Source: Eretmocerus hayati (taxonomy: Eukaryota; Arthropoda; Insecta; Hymenoptera; Aphelinidae). From it: a DNA stretch of 64,000 nucleotides. Position 1 is the first letter of the stretch. Each line of letters opens with the position of its first letter. The notes beneath the pieces are model-generated. The model saw only the letters and a list, made by a program, of their open reading frames with translations. It was not told where the DNA came from and did not search any database. The stretch is from NCBI GenBank assembly GCA_029851415.1, contig CM056743.1, positions 122,418,305 through 122,482,304 on the forward strand. The letters are read 5' to 3'. The position numbers and the translations under genes were made by a program. Shown piece after piece: positions 36,237 to 49,568 of this stretch.

Positions 36237-37305
36237 TTCGGCGGCCGCCACCGAAAATCGTTAACGAATTATCAAGGTAGTACATACCCGACCGGAGTCT
36301 TTGTCTTATTCATGTGTGTACACAAGGTATGATTGTTTGAAATGTTCTAAAAATCACGCCTCTATCAAAATCCGTCAATCGCCCCGCATTTTCCGAGAAA
36401 GCCAAGCTCTGGTGCATCGCCGGCTCTCGAAGCAGAATCAGCAGCAGCAGCATCAGCACCGGAAACGGAAGTGCCCCTTGATGTTGCCGAGTCGATAAGT
36501 GCAACCAAAATGAGCTATAACGAGGGTGGTGTAGATAACAACTACGGCTGCATTCGACGAGGGCTTCGAAGAAAAGAGACGAGGTTCATCTGGTTATGAA
36601 CGAGATAAGTCATACAAATGTTGAAATCGAATCGAAAGTGCATCGGCACTCGCGTCAGGGTGATCGATGCAGCAAATTGAAGATGATTTATTTACTCGAT
36701 TCCAATTGCATCGATGTAGGCGATTGTCTATGTGGGCCATCCGCTGAAAACCTATCGAAATTTTTTCTTCTTTCCTCCGTGATTTGTGAGCTGGTCCTTT
36801 ACTGATGCAATGAAAGAACACTTACAGATTCATAGCTTGCTGTATTTTAGTCAATCGTTTTGCGCAACGCAGTTTTACCGTGGAACTGAGTGTATCGTAT
36901 ATATCTCCGACGATGCCGTTGATAGGGCGGATGTCGAGCAATATTTACGGCCCACCTGTTGCCTTGACGCTGCAGTAGGGTTTGCGCGTTATGAGCTTTA
37001 GCTTCTCGCGAGGCTTTTTTGTTTTCCCGTCGCGTGTTTCGCCCTCCGGGCCTAGGCCTTTCGCTTTGGCGAGCTCGCGCGCGACAAAAGTATCACCTAC
37101 CAGATTCGCGAGACTGTGCGAAAAACCTCTTCAATGGATTTGTAACTCTAATAGTCGTTTTCTCTTCTTGTTCACTTTTTACAGACACTTGCACAATTTC
37201 ACTGCTTTACTGGTGCTCAAATTTTCATGTAATTCGGATACGAACAAAATCCATCATCATGGGCGTTTGAATTGATTTATCTTCATTATGATTAAGATGA
37301 CAATG

Positions 37306-37942
37306 GAGAGCAGTGTTGGCTCAGTCGATGGCGTGCTAGCTTCTTCGGAGTCAACACTGTTCAAGGGGTCGTGGGTTCGATTCCCGGCGAAATCACTCGG
37401 AAATTTTTTCTGAGGTTTTTTCGACGCGAAAAGGACCCATCATACCCCGCCTGCTTTGGAATGGCGTTTTCCCGGGATTATCCTTCAGAGAAATCCTGGG
37501 TTTTCCCATTTCACAAGGTTCGACTAGCGGGCCTTGGGCGAATGCGAAGCAGGGGGAGGGTGGGTAACGTAGGGAGTTAATAAGCCGACCCGACGTGCCT
37601 TCCAAGTGCACGGGGGGGGGGGGTGCGGGGAATGTCGGCCTTACCGGCATTGGAGTTTGAGTCTCACCAAATCATGGCCTTGCAATCCATGAAGAGGCTC
37701 TCTCCGGGAACGCTAAGGGTACAGCGGATCCGATGGCTCACTTCGTGGGACAGGGAATGTCGGCCTTACCGACATGGGAGAGAAGCATCCCATGGCTGCA
37801 AACCATGGCGTAGGTTACTCCGGGGAAGCTGGAATCCACAAGTAGAGGAAAAATTCGGGCATAACCCTTCACACTAAGGTGGTAAAGGGGCCCCCCGTGC
37901 TAGGCCCAGGAGGCTGCAAGGGGATCTAGAAAAAAATAATAA
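37306..37942 (+). mobile_element. tRNA-derived SINE with 13-bp TSD
   Basis: TAAGATGACAATG flanks both sides (37293-37305, 37943-37955). The head carries a pol III A box (TTGGCTCAGTCGATGG, 37316-37331) and a perfect B box (GGTTCGATTCC, 37374-37384). The 3' end is an A-rich (AAT)n tail. At 637 bp it is long for a SINE. The body contains two related blocks starting AATGTCGGCCTTACCG at about 37630 and 37753, suggesting an internal duplication, and a 12-base G run at 37612-37623. The direct repeats and tail indicate LINE-mediated retroposition; the partner LINE is not in the window. Confidence 0.85.
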
Positions 37943-37955
37943 TAAGATGACAATG

Positions 37956-40900
37956 TGATACCCTCACTCTTCAATATCTTCAAAGTGTTTTAACCTTAAC
38001 TCAACCCAAATTCCATTAGACGCTTTGTATGATCCTATTCTATTCAAAATTTCAGGGGCCTATGATTTATATAACTGGAAAGAGCAAGCCACAAGCATCG
38101 GAATTTCTGTCTTATAAAAGACATATTCGTCACTTCACAACGAATTTAGGTAAACATTGGCAGGCAGCTGAGCTCCAAGCTAACTAGGTTCTCTACAAAA
38201 ACGTCTGTGTCTATTTTCTGTCATTATCAATCAAAATATGGTAGCTAATCAAAATCCATCGCGTCAAATATGATGAATCGAAAAAAGTCTTTTCCCGTCG
38301 GAGCACATGTTGAAATTGACAAAAGTTGGGGAACTCGGAAGTTTTTCCACAAGCAACCCAGGCCTCTGAAATGATTTCATGAAAATCCTTTGAGTCAATC
38401 GATTCACCTCAGTACTACTTCCCAAGTACAGGCATCGAATGTTTTTGGCTCTCCTACGCCTGTGTAAAAATTCGTGTACAGCACGGGTATAAAATATTCT
38501 GTACATCCAGGTCAGCGATCTGCACATCACCAACTCAGCTGCAGAAAGTTTCCAAAATTTTCTGTCGAGCCTTTAGTGTTGCGGGTTGAATGACCTACCC
38601 ATAGGGTATGCGTTATGTATACATATGCAGAGTGGGCGGGCCAAATGACGCAGCAGAGGCGCCCTCTTGTGGGTGCATAATTTGGAAAGGAGTGGATCGT
38701 ATTTTGCGACGACGACGAAGCCATGTAGAAACCGGTTTTTCGGCGTGGTCCAAGCGTTCGGCGAATTCGGTCCTTTGGGATGGCTACAGCATCGATAACA
38801 AGACTGGCTCTGTGCTGCTGCCGTCGCTGTCGATTCCCGCGCTCGCTCTTGAGAGCGCGTGCCTCTTTGCAAAACTGGTTTTGGTCACGCGGTATATAGT
38901 TTGGCCCTCCCGGTTTGGTATATACGAAGGTTATATGGAATGATGGTGATCGTGACGTAGTTTCGGGAGCCATGTTTGCTGCTTCTGATCCGTAAACTTT
39001 TTAATTATGATGGTCAACTCGAAGGTTGCCTTTTGTTGCCGCTGCGCCGCGCCGATGCTGATATTCTCTCAGAGAGCGTTAGCAAAACTTACTGTGAATG
39101 ACGATTTCGAGGACTGTTCAGGTCGTCATGTAGATATGGAGTTCGGCGTCCATATTCAGTCTACGATGCACCCTCGCTTTAAAATTGCACCTAGTTGTGA
39201 AATTGGATCATTGACTTGGTGGAACTATTTTACTCATCACATTTATGTGTTTTTTACGTTATGAAGGATGGTTTCCGTGTTGCTTCTTCATTCTATAGGC
39301 TGTACGTGAGGCTGTCGCTACTGAAATAACCTACCACAAATGACATTCCTGGCAAGAATTTTGGAGCAACATACTTCGGGATCCTTGCAGACAATACACG
39401 TGTATTTGAGTGGAATGGATACTTTTGAATCATGCAATCTACGTACATGTACCGAGTTCTCATCGATTATGCTTCATAAATCGCACGTTTGGTCATAACA
39501 AGTCAAAAATGCATGCGTCGAATGTAATGGTGGTAACAAAGCAAGTTGGAACCCCGACATGAGCCGAATCATAAACGATAATTACTCAATTTTTGATTGC
39601 ACACAGAGAGATCGGTAAATGGCAGCCTCGCTTGCTCTCTTTCTCCGCGTCTCTCAGCAGCGTAACATGGTGTATAATATACGACAGCGGCCAATCATCG
39701 CTAATGCATGGCTTCTCAAGGAGCATATCGATGGCCAACAGCATCAGTGAAACCGAGGCTCCAATTAGAAGAGGAGAAAGAGAAAGATGGAGTGGCCGAT
39801 GAAAATGAACACCGGTAGCGTTTCGCGAGCTCACCATCGTCATTTTGCGAATCCTTGTGCTGCACAACGCCGAAGGTGGTCGATGCGAGATTCATTATTT
39901 AAGTAGCGTTCGGTCACAGGCTCGCGGAAAAATGAAGAAGAAAAATAACAGTGTTTTGATGAAGCCTCACGCGATATTACGCTGCACCATCTCCATCAGG
40001 CCAAACTCGGGCGTGCAAAGCGCGGGCTAAGCCTGTTTTTTACGGGTGGCCTTGAACTCGCCCAAAGCCCAAGAGCAGCGCAGAGGAGGAAGAGTCGCAC
40101 CCCCCCCCCCCTCCGCATCATCAAATTCGCTTGCGGAGCCCATACACCTCTTTTCGGTCTTTGCGAGGCGCATCTTCTTCGTCTTGTGTTTTAATGGCGA
40201 ATCGGTCTCTCAGCACATTCGCGCAGCTTTTTGGCGTGCCACATACCTAATTGTTGTTTCGCATAACTCTGGCAGCCCCAAAGATACGCGTTCCTCTCAG
40301 ATGCTGCAATCCCGAGTGCAATTCTTACTTTCCTCGTTCCTTCGTCTTGTGTACTTACATCATTCGTACAGGTATATATTTGTTCACTTTCAAGGTCTTC
40401 AAAAATTCGCATCACGGAATTCCAAGACTCAAAATTTAACTTTGAGACAATCTCGGCATTTTTTTTTTTGCTCCTAAGTTGAATTTTGAATCTCGGTATC
40501 TCTCGATGCAAACCTTTGCTCTCTCGTGCAAAACATCAATTTCCTGAAGGAAATCTTCTTGCGTAAAGAGATTTTATTGTTGTCACAAGAATTTTTGGGT
40601 TTTTCACGGTGCAATCATCGATTACTAAACTGAATGAGTCATTCATTGGGCAACGAACCACGTATGATTTTGGCACGCCAGGAATTTTCCCAATCTGAAT
40701 TCTTTCCCGCTCATCATCCCGTCGAACACTGGTAGTAAAGATTGTGATATGTTTGGACCTAAACTCTGATGATTCGTGTGAAAGAAAACTTCTGCATATT
40801 TTGAGTGAAAAATATCATTCCTGTCGACTGGATCTTCCACCATTGAATGTCTATCATCTTATGAGAGTGGACGGAAAAGAATGATTAAGAATAAGATCGT

Positions 40901-42230
40901 TCCATCAAGAGTAAGGAAGTATAGAAAGCTGATTTAGCATTGGAACTGATGCCAATGACGAGAGGCGGCTTCTCATCCCTCTATCGCATAAAATGAGATG
41001 TTTCCCGAGACTCGTCTAGAATTCATTGTGAGTATTCAAGCACCGGCAAAAAGCTCTCGAAACATAGCGAGTCAGAGAAGCTGAGAAGCAAGAAAAAAAA
41101 AATAAATAAAAAAGAAGTACGGGTCGTCGAAATGCGAGACGGTAAAGCGCGCACTCTTTCAATTGAGAAATTCACGGGGAAGCCGAGCAACCCGGTGGCG
41201 TATATAGTGGTTTGGCAGTGAAGGCTGCTACTCTTCGTGTCCATGAATGCGAACCATACAGGTGGAGAGGGAGGGAGTGAGAGAGAGAGAGAAAGCTTTC
41301 GCTTTGGGGTCAAAAGCACTCATCTTTTGCCTCGCTCTTTCTTGTGCGCCCTATACTCGCCGGAAAGTGAATTAGAGCTTCTACCAGCTTCTATACATAT
41401 TCATATAGACACGAATACCTTTTTGTGCTCCATATCCACCACGCGGTGCTATTTGTTTGGGCGCAGATTTTGCTGGTATACAGGCATTCCCCAGACAGAT
41501 AGTCTAATTTGTCGCTATCTCAACTTGGCTATTCGTTCACTCTGGGACGAGTGTGCGCAACCCGATAACGAAGCGGAGGAGTGTTATAAGTACGCTAATT
41601 ACTGTGTGTTCTCCGAAGCAGCCAAATGCTCGATTTATTTTTTTTTTTTTTTTGCTTCCCTCTGTAGAGGGAAAGATAGAGTGCCATAGCGCCGAGCTCA
41701 AAAGAAATACATCTGACATTGGATTATTCACGTCTCGAGCATCATCCGCTTCTTCTATACTTTTCATAAAAATACCGAGTAGTAGCTGCTCTATGTATCG
41801 AATCACAATTGACGTTCTAACCTTGTTGCCCTTTTGTATCCGCAGAAAATTAGCCGTGAAAATTTCAGTCTATTCACATCTATTGATGGTGAGAGAGCTT
41901 TTTATAAAGCGCTCATTACAAGAGTGATGCCAATCCTTACAATTTTATACTGGACTTAACATAACATACCTTTTCTTCGGAGACTGCATTCAATTCAAAT
42001 TTTTGGTGGGGGATTCTCATCGTTCAACTGCAATCGGCTCGATCTACCAGGTTCAAGTTACGCACAAATGCACAGAATTATAGAGTTATATAATTGTCAT
42101 TATTGATTTTAATTTTCAAGAATTCCTAGATTTTGTGGATGTGATGGATCATCATTTTTTAAACCACTATTCGATTCTCTCTTATTGTCAATGGTTTCTG
42201 GAGATCAGTACATTTTGACACAAGGGCGTA
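37956..42230. other. Gene-free stretch with GC islands
   Basis: No supportable gene. Islands of higher GC at about 38580-38960, 39600-40500 and 41150-41600 each contain TATA-like strings (for example near 38890 and 41200). Simple repeats include a C run (40100-40111) and a GA run (41265-41294). These may be regulatory regions, by composition only. Confidence 0.4.
41265..41294. repeat. GA-rich microsatellite
   Basis: A run of GA dinucleotides with few interruptions, 60 bp downstream of a TATATAG string. In insects such runs can bind GAGA-factor-type proteins; no direct evidence here. Confidence 0.75.
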
Positions 42231-42239
42231 GTAGTACAT

Positions 42240-42485
42240 TATTGCCAAATCTCCCGCCGAGGATGGGTTCGGCCATGTACTAGGGGCTGGTCCTAAAATT
42301 CGGTAGTTGCATTTTTCCCCACCATGATGGTTGGGAAGCTGTGTTGTTTGCGAGTAGCTCCCTACTCGAGAACGGACTCTGTTCCCACACCCACGCGCTG
42401 GCGGAGCGTATCACTGCCCCGTGCCCTTGGGGGCAGCCGGGATACAGCCAATAAGCAGGGCCCTAGGAGATAAATCTCAATATTC
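42240..42485. mobile_element. Probable retroelement fragment with 9-bp TSD
   Basis: A GC-rich 246-bp block stands out from its AT-rich surroundings and is flanked by GTAGTACAT on both sides (42231-42239, 42486-42494). No pol III boxes or protein frame were recognised, so it may be a 5'-truncated LINE tail in either orientation or an unclassified SINE. Confidence 0.5.
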
Positions 42486-42494
42486 GTAGTACAT

Positions 42495-44236
42495 CGGCGC
42501 GAACGCTCAGTTCGGGCACCAGAACATTTTTTCTGAGCGAAGCGAGGGATTTAACTCGTTCGCGCCCGAAATGAGCCTGCGAGTACAGAGCCAATGCCCA
42601 ATGATGATTTTTGATCATGAGATCCCTAAAACCGCGTTTGAAAGCAATATTTTCAGGGTAGATTGATGAAAAAACGTATTTCGCTTTCGAGTGATAAGTT
42701 TCCGGTCCGAGCTGCAGGCGAGGGTCAGAATCATCACGAGGATTTCTTTTTATTTCATTCAGTCATTTTCTTAATCTCAATGGAATTACTTTCTACAAGT
42801 TATGGCGATACATAACTTTTGCCCTTTGATTATTTGATCATCTCGCACACGAACGAGAGGTGGAGCTGATCTTCGAGTTACCTGTCGATGCCAGAAATTT
42901 TTGACAATTCATTTTGAGTAGGCCATGAAGAATGTAAAATGTTTAGATTTCACCTAGTATGCGCTCCGCCCGAATCAACTGAATAAAATTTCATAAATGA
43001 CAAACTCATGACATCGTAAAATCGTACCTTCATATGAGAAATTTCGATGTTGACTAACAGATTCCTGAGGTATATCATTTGATGCGTGTTGACCAAGTAT
43101 TTCTGTTCCTCTGCAATCCTAAATTCGCGACTGCATCCTGGACCGTAAAATACTTTCGGTATATTAATTCTTGATGGATCACCGTAACTTGAGTGGCTCG
43201 TCAAAGATGAGCATATCAATGAGATTTTATTAATCTATAAGTTAGCAATCTAGTTTTCTCTATTTCAAACTCAAGATTCTTCGCACATCCACTACTCATT
43301 CTTTCTAACGATTCGGTGCACATTAGCATTTTATAATTATTCAAAATCGCGCTCACGCATACCCGCCCTGCTCTCGAGGATAACTGTTATTCAGTCTAAG
43401 GTGTAAAAAACTTACCATCGCGTGACGGCCGTCGGACTTGGCTGCATTAAATTTACAATGTGAGTCGATAAGTTTGCGTAAGATATCGTAGACCGACTTG
43501 ATGCGTGTACATATCTCCATAAAGTGCAAGGCGAAATCAGCATTACTGAAATCGGTGCCGCTGCTTCTTGGCCAGATGCATACCTATGTGCTCACCAAAG
43601 AATTCCAGTACTGTGGTGCACTCAAGAAAGGGGGCAAGAGTGCAGGGCTAGAGTCGAAGCGAAAAGACGGATTAGCAAGGATGTAGCGGTGGGAAAAGGG
43701 GATAAGGAAGAGGCGGGTCAGAAACAATCCTTCGATGAGAGGTAACTATCAGGACGGGTGGATAACGAGATTACAAGATGATATGCTAGGACAATAGGCA
43801 AGCAGAAGAGGAGAAAGAGCAGAGAACTGGACATACGATCAAGTGCTTTAGAGCGAAGATTGATGTTGGGCATAAAAGTAGTAGTGGGTGTTTCCTGGCT
43901 ATAGATAGTCTTGACTTTTGAACTACACAGTTTCCGACGAATGTTATTGAATGGAGGTACACAAGAAGAAGATTTCTTCGATGATAATTCCGATCCCTTT
44001 GGTTATACGGGGAATTCATAGAAACTAGCATTTACTCGTATTCATAGTCGTTTGTAAACGAAGGGTTAGAGTTAAATTCGCGGATTAGGTACTATAGTCG
44101 GCGTGGCTAATAAAATCGAAGTCTCTGCATTACTCCAGCGCAACAAAACACAAGGAACTAGATCTCGTTTCTTGGCCACGACAACTACAGCGCCTAATTC
44201 GCGGATCAAACTTGGACCCACTGTTAGGAATGACTA
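42495..44236. other. Gene-free stretch
   Basis: No supportable gene. A small imperfect inverted repeat built on GCGCGAACG and GTTCGCGCCC lies at about 42497-42570. Confidence 0.4.
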
Positions 44237-45467
44237 CACTGTAAAAAATTTGTGGGAAAAACTGCAACCAGTGGTTGCAGTTTTTCCCTCAACCACTGGT
44301 TTATCCCAAAAATCAACCAGCTGGTTTATAATCAACCAGCTGGTTGATTTTTGGCACAAACCAGTGGTTGACTACCTATCCAACCACTGGCTGACTTTTT
44401 TCCCACAACGAATATATAAGGATGAATGCGGCACCCACGATATTGGTCGATGGTGGTCTCCGGTTGACACTTTTGATCCGGAAAAACAAGTTTCGTCATT
44501 TTTTTTCACAAACAAAGAGGGATAAACATTAGCCCCGGTCGCGTATGGACGACAAAGCGGGTTGCCTGTCATGCAGGAGTCGAATACACGTCGTAAGGCT
44601 GGAGGGATGGATAGATGGATGGATGGGGTGGGAGGGTAGATGGGATGGATGGATGGAACGGAATGGAACGGACCGGAATGGGGCGAAATGGAACGAAATG
44701 AGGCGAAATGGAACGGAGTCTCATTGGATGGAGGGGAACGGAACTGGCCGGATGGGGCAAAATGGAACGGGCGGGGCAAAATGGAACGGACTCAAATTGG
44801 ATGGAGGGGAACGGAACTGGCCAGATGGGGCAAAATGGAATGGGTGGGGCAAAATGGAACGGAGTTGAATTGGGTGGAATGGACCGGAACGGAATGGAAT
44901 TGAATTATATGGATGGGAGACATCCATACAATTCAGTTCCATTTCGTTCCATATCATTTCGTTCCATTCCGTTCCGGTCCGGTCCATTCCGTTCCGGTCC
45001 GGTCCATTCCGGTCCATTCCGTTCAATTTCACTCCGTTCCATTCCGGTCCGTTCCGTTCCATTTCGATCCGGTCCATTCCGTTCCATTCCATCCATCCAT
45101 CCATGCCATCTACCCTCCCACCCCATCCGTCCATCTATCCATCCCTCCAGTCTTACGACGTGTATTCGACTCCTGCAGGACAGGCAACCCGCTTTGTCGT
45201 CCATACGCGACCGGGGCTAATGTTTATCCCTCTTTGTTTGTGAAAAAAAATGACGAAACTTGTTTTTCCGAATCAAAAGTGTCAACCGGAGACCACCATC
45301 GACCAATATCGTGGGCGCCGCATTCATCCTTATATATTCGCTGTGGGGACAAAGTCAACCAGTGGTTGAATTCCAACCAGCTGGTTGAATTCCAACCAGC
45401 TGGTTGATTTCGACAACCAACCACTGGTTGACGATTTTGGTGGAAAGTCAACCAATTTTTTACAGTG
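44237..45467. mobile_element. CACTG foldback element with mirrored minisatellite core
   Basis: A 1231-bp element with ends CACTGTAAAAAATT in inverted orientation and TA outside each end. The 7 bases ATGACTA also flank both sides in slightly shifted register. Each arm has, in mirrored order, clustered CAACCAGCTGGTTG and CAACCAGTGGTTG motifs, a block starting AATATATAAGGATGAATGCG, a TTTATCCCTCTTTG / CAAAGAGGGATAAA block, then GGATGGAT and GGAACGGAATGG-type minisatellite. The centre is near 44916. The left arm is about 125 bp longer, mainly from extra GGGGCAAAATGGAACGG units. The long overlapping open frames here are minisatellite products. The superfamily is unassigned. Confidence 0.88.
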
Positions 45468-48239
45468 TATGACTATAGATACCAAAGTTTGAGGCCTCGA
45501 ATCGGCCTTCCGATTCATGTGAACCAAAATTGTTTTCGAATTTCTTGTGTCAAAATATTGACTGAAACTGAAAAGAATGTCAATGAATCGACCACTCGCA
45601 ATAATCAAGGCGTCACTCGGTCAGAACATCTTTGACGACATCTTCTTCTGTAGATCTTCCAAAGACCCTGAAAATGTTTCCTCTTAAATTCCTCGACAAC
45701 CTCCCTGCGCCAAACTGGAGCAACTCTTCGACCGACAAATTACGCATGCGAATTCATAAGATTGATGAGTGGCAAATAGGGTCATGATACTTTTTACTTT
45801 CAATTCTCTACGCAAAAAGTCATCGTTCAGAATTATCATGAATCAGAATCGTCTTGTTTTTCAAAAATTGCAGTCAAAATTTGCTTCTTCAGAGTGAGAA
45901 TAGTGATTTACAGATGAATTTTCTTCAAACGGTTTCAAGAAAAGCTTGAATTTCGTAAACCAAATTGAGAAACTCACAGAAATTTAAGATTTCTGTACAC
46001 GTGTGTATACGCGGAGCCGTTAGTCTAAGTGTGTGAAGTGCCCATCTGTGCGAGAGTCTAATCTTGCACACGTTATAAATGTTATCGCATGCAACAATTC
46101 TAGTCAATCAAGTCCGTTTCCTGCTTATCCGTCCTAGAGATGCTGCGATGGACTGATTTGCACACAACCTCGCGACTATTGAATTTGCCCCTTCGCGCAT
46201 CGTGTTATGGTTAGAAGAAGGTTAGTGACGCGCCAAAATAGCTAACTTGTGAATGAAACACCTCGCAGACGACCACGTGGGTGCCTCTGACGTCTCGGTC
46301 GTCTTATCCCGTAATGTTGGCTATATTGAAATTTCGAAGAGTGCGACGTCGAGGAGCGTAGAAGATCGATAGTCAAATACCGAGGCGAGCGTTGTCGCTC
46401 TTTTATCACGAAAAAAGCCGGTCGATGTTGCTAATGGAGAAGGAGAAGAAGGAGGAGCCAGGGGGATTATACTATCGTGCCATACAGAGGCCTCTCGCAG
46501 ATTTGCGCAAAAAATTTTACCCACTGCGTTGCAAATGTGAGCATGTACATGTACGTATTGACTCTCTTTATTCGCGAGACGAGCCAGATGATAAAATACC
46601 GAGCCGGATCCGCGCAGATCTGGTATAAGGGCAAGTTGTATGCCGCGATGAGAGAAGGCCCACGGGTAATAATTTTTCACGCGTGTTTTATAATCCAACG
46701 TTTCGGGCGAAAGAGAGAGAGAGAGAGTGAGACGTCTCTCGTGATTATGTTTCGCACCGAGTATTTCGCCGCGTTTTTAGATAAAGACTTTTTTGTCTCT
46801 CTCTCTCCATCTTTCAAACGATTGAAGAACTCAGCGAGTTGCTTCGTGTGAGAGACAAATACGCCAGACGCCTTGAGAAATATCATCGCCTCTTTTTGCA
46901 GAATTTCTCGTGAATTTGCACTCGAGCTGGTTAAATGCTTCTCTTGTCGGCAGCAAGGCCGATAAATTCTCGCTGAGATCTTCGATTTTCAGTGTACATG
47001 TTGAATCTTTTAGCACAAATCGGTTCCAAGGATGAGCGTGCAATTAATTATTCGCATAGAACCGGCGAGACGTTATTAGCAAATAATGATTCAAACGCTC
47101 ATACTCGCAATTGTCTGGATATTCGAGTGCGCCATAATGTTCTTTGCATGCATAAACGCGAGACAACAATGGGAATTTTCAGACTAACGGAGCTGTGGAA
47201 GAGGCCATTACCATCTTAATTCAAAACCACGAAATCAAAATGATTCATGAGACAGTAAGTAAACACAAGCTAACCGATTCAAATGGCCCGCGCAATGTAG
47301 CTCTCATCTCACACGCATGGAAATGAGTCGAGAGGGTGAGTTAAGAAATCACAACGTGGAAAAGGAAGAAAGCAACGAAAATGACTGACACAAGAGATTT
47401 GTACTCATACTTACAAAGTAGTAAATAAAATTGAATATTGAAAAAAAATTATTCAACTTGAAAGAATGTGTTGATGTGAACTCTCCTGAACAGTGCTTTG
47501 TACCTACACGGTCCTGAAATTGAGTAATTCCTAGCAACTCGAGACGAAAAATCCCCACCCCTCTATTCCCCTGGAGCCAAAACCCAGCTCCTGCGTGTTC
47601 TTCCGCCCAAAACTACTATTTGGATCAGCTGATACTCAAAGTTGAAAATTCCTGCGTCGAAAAGACTTCTACTTATATACAACCAATAAAAGATTCTATT
47701 ATAGAATACATTGGTATAAAACTCCACACAAAGCGTTGGAAGCTTGATCATTAATTACATGAAGAAATTTTCCTAATTTGGTCACCCACCCAACCACCGT
47801 GGTGAAACACGTTCGCTACGACGCTGAAAGTCGCGGCTCTTTCCCTGATGTGTGCGACGTATCCCACCGGTGGAACCCTCACAATGTTGAGACTAATAAG
47901 ACAAGAATTTCCAGCAACCAGAGACTGACGCGCGAATTGCAGACATTGTTTGGGGGCAGGCATTGAAGCTAGAAAATTCGAATAACTAACCAAATCATAA
48001 CATTGTATGAAAGTTATCATCATTGTCGAGAACAAAGTTTGAAGATGAATCAAGAATTGGAAATTAATCATCAATTTTTCAAACTTGAAGACGCATCAAT
48101 TTAACGAACTTGTTTGCAAAAATGTCATTCATCAAATAATGTTATTTGCTAGTATTTCGACAGGGCTCCCAGTTTTTCATGGCACTACACTGCTTGCATC
48201 TTTGCAGCGCTACTGAGTGGGTAGGACATCCATCATCTT
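45468..48239. other. Gene-free stretch
   Basis: No supportable gene. A GC-richer island at about 46380-46810 contains GA and CT dinucleotide runs. The rest is AT-rich and unstructured. Confidence 0.4.
46711..46728. repeat. (GA)n microsatellite
   Basis: Nine GA units with one interruption, followed within 100 bp by an inverted CT run (46795-46808). Confidence 0.75.
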
Positions 48240-48242
48240 TAA

Positions 48243-48495
48243 GGGTGATGACAGACAACCCGCCACGACGCGATTCTCATGCCATTCCACGACACGACAC
48301 CACTCGACACGACACATAATTCATTTGAGTGAACCCAACTATCGATGGATTGGATTCATTTTCACAACCCATGACTGGTTCTATCAAATCCATCGATGGT
48401 TGGCTTCATCGGAATAAATTACTCGTCGTGTCGGGAGGTGTCGTGTCGTGAAATGGCATGAGAATCGCGTCGTGGCGGGTTGTCTGTCATCACCC
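48243..48495. mobile_element. Harbinger-like MITE with TAA duplication
   Basis: TAA flanks both ends (48240-48242, 48496-48498). Arms start GGGTGATGACAGACAACCCG in inverted orientation and agree for at least 55 bp, including CGACGCGATTCTCATGCCAT, with CGACACGA-type repeats further in. The 3-bp TAA duplication and GGG start fit PIF/Harbinger-type MITEs. The inner segment has a second inverted repeat around CCATCGATGG. No coding capacity. Confidence 0.8.
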
Positions 48496-48498
48496 TAA

Positions 48499-49568
48499 CA
48501 CTATGCGTTTCTCGCCACATCGAGGAAGCGGATGGTATTTCGACCTCTATTAATTCCAATAAAGCCATTAATCGTCCACACCCCTTAAAAGAAGGTGAAC
48601 ACCGTCGGAGAAACAAAGACGGAAAAAATCTCTCAATCTTATAGGGCGCTGGCTGCAATCAGGTAGCCGTATCATCACACTAAACCCACTCAAAGCCATC
48701 CGTTATAAGCCGACTGGGCTGCTCTGCTCTCCCTCAGATATAATATACCCACGCACTCATCGGTCCCTCGCCCTTTTTCTCGTCTCCGCTCACTGGATTC
48801 GCGTGGTCGTACCAAAATCGCAACGCCACAGAGTATAACGCGGGGCCTGTATTTATGCTCGCTTTGCCGATACGCCCACCAGCTGCTGCTTTCTACATGC
48901 AGATTATACTCTCGACTATCATGGTTGGCGTTGTCGTCGCTGCCACCAATTGCAATTGCTATGGTTGGGGACTTCTCGCCCCCGTACAAAAATTGAGGTC
49001 CGGCAAGAAAAGTGACCATGTTTGAGTTTCTTCAAGCAAACGAAACGCATCAGTGAATAGTTTGCATTGGAGAACTGAGGTTGTATTAATGGACATGGAC
49101 TTCAGATTAGAACGCAAAAACCATGTCTATATTAGCGTTCAATTTTCTACAATTTTTCCAAGTGTTCGTGAGATACAAAAGAGGGTTTTGAGCGATCAAT
49201 CCTGCCCAATCATTTTTCATTCTGTCACATGAGCCGTCTGTCTGGACATACAGGCAAATTCTGTATTATTATTGCAATTATATCGTACATACATAATTTG
49301 TCTCTTTTAAAAAGGCCTATATCGATGAGCAACGCTCAAGTATTTGCCTGTATTTCTGAGAGGGCCTACGTGCCACAGTTACTCCCATCAACTCTTTCTA
49401 TCAGGTTGTACGAGATCGTGAATTTTCTTTGTAAGATTCATAATTTAAAAGCTCTTGGCTCCATTCACACATTCTTTTGGTTTGAAATAAAGATGAAATT
49501 CAATCCACACTTTGATTAACATGTACGTCGATGCAGAGTTCTGGATAACAATTAGAGCTCGAGTACTA
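48499..49568. other. Gene-free stretch
   Basis: No supportable gene. A GC-richer island at 48650-49020 contains a TATAATATA string near 48739. Confidence 0.4.

Larger units (their letters stand above)
34359..37292. other. Gene-free stretch
   Basis: No supportable gene. It contains a CCGGAT palindromic cluster (34856-34905), a (CGT)n repeat (35278-35300) and a 40-bp perfect palindrome (36197-36236). A GC-richer island runs from about 36950 to 37120. Confidence 0.45.

Noticed and set aside
36237..36252. EcoRI/NotI-like sites as vector contamination
   Set aside because: No vector backbone is recognisable on either side and flanks look like the rest of the window; kept only as a caution for the adjacent palindrome.
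37306..37400. Functional tRNA gene
   Set aside because: A and B boxes are present but the arms do not fold into a cloverleaf, and the unit has a long body, tail and target duplication, so it is a SINE.
38527..38973. 148-codon minus-strand frame
   Set aside because: Lies in a GC-rich island with overlapping frames in three other registers; no motif.
44372..45407. Long overlapping frames of up to 170 codons
   Set aside because: They are translations of GGAACGGAAT and GGATGGAT minisatellite on both strands of a foldback.
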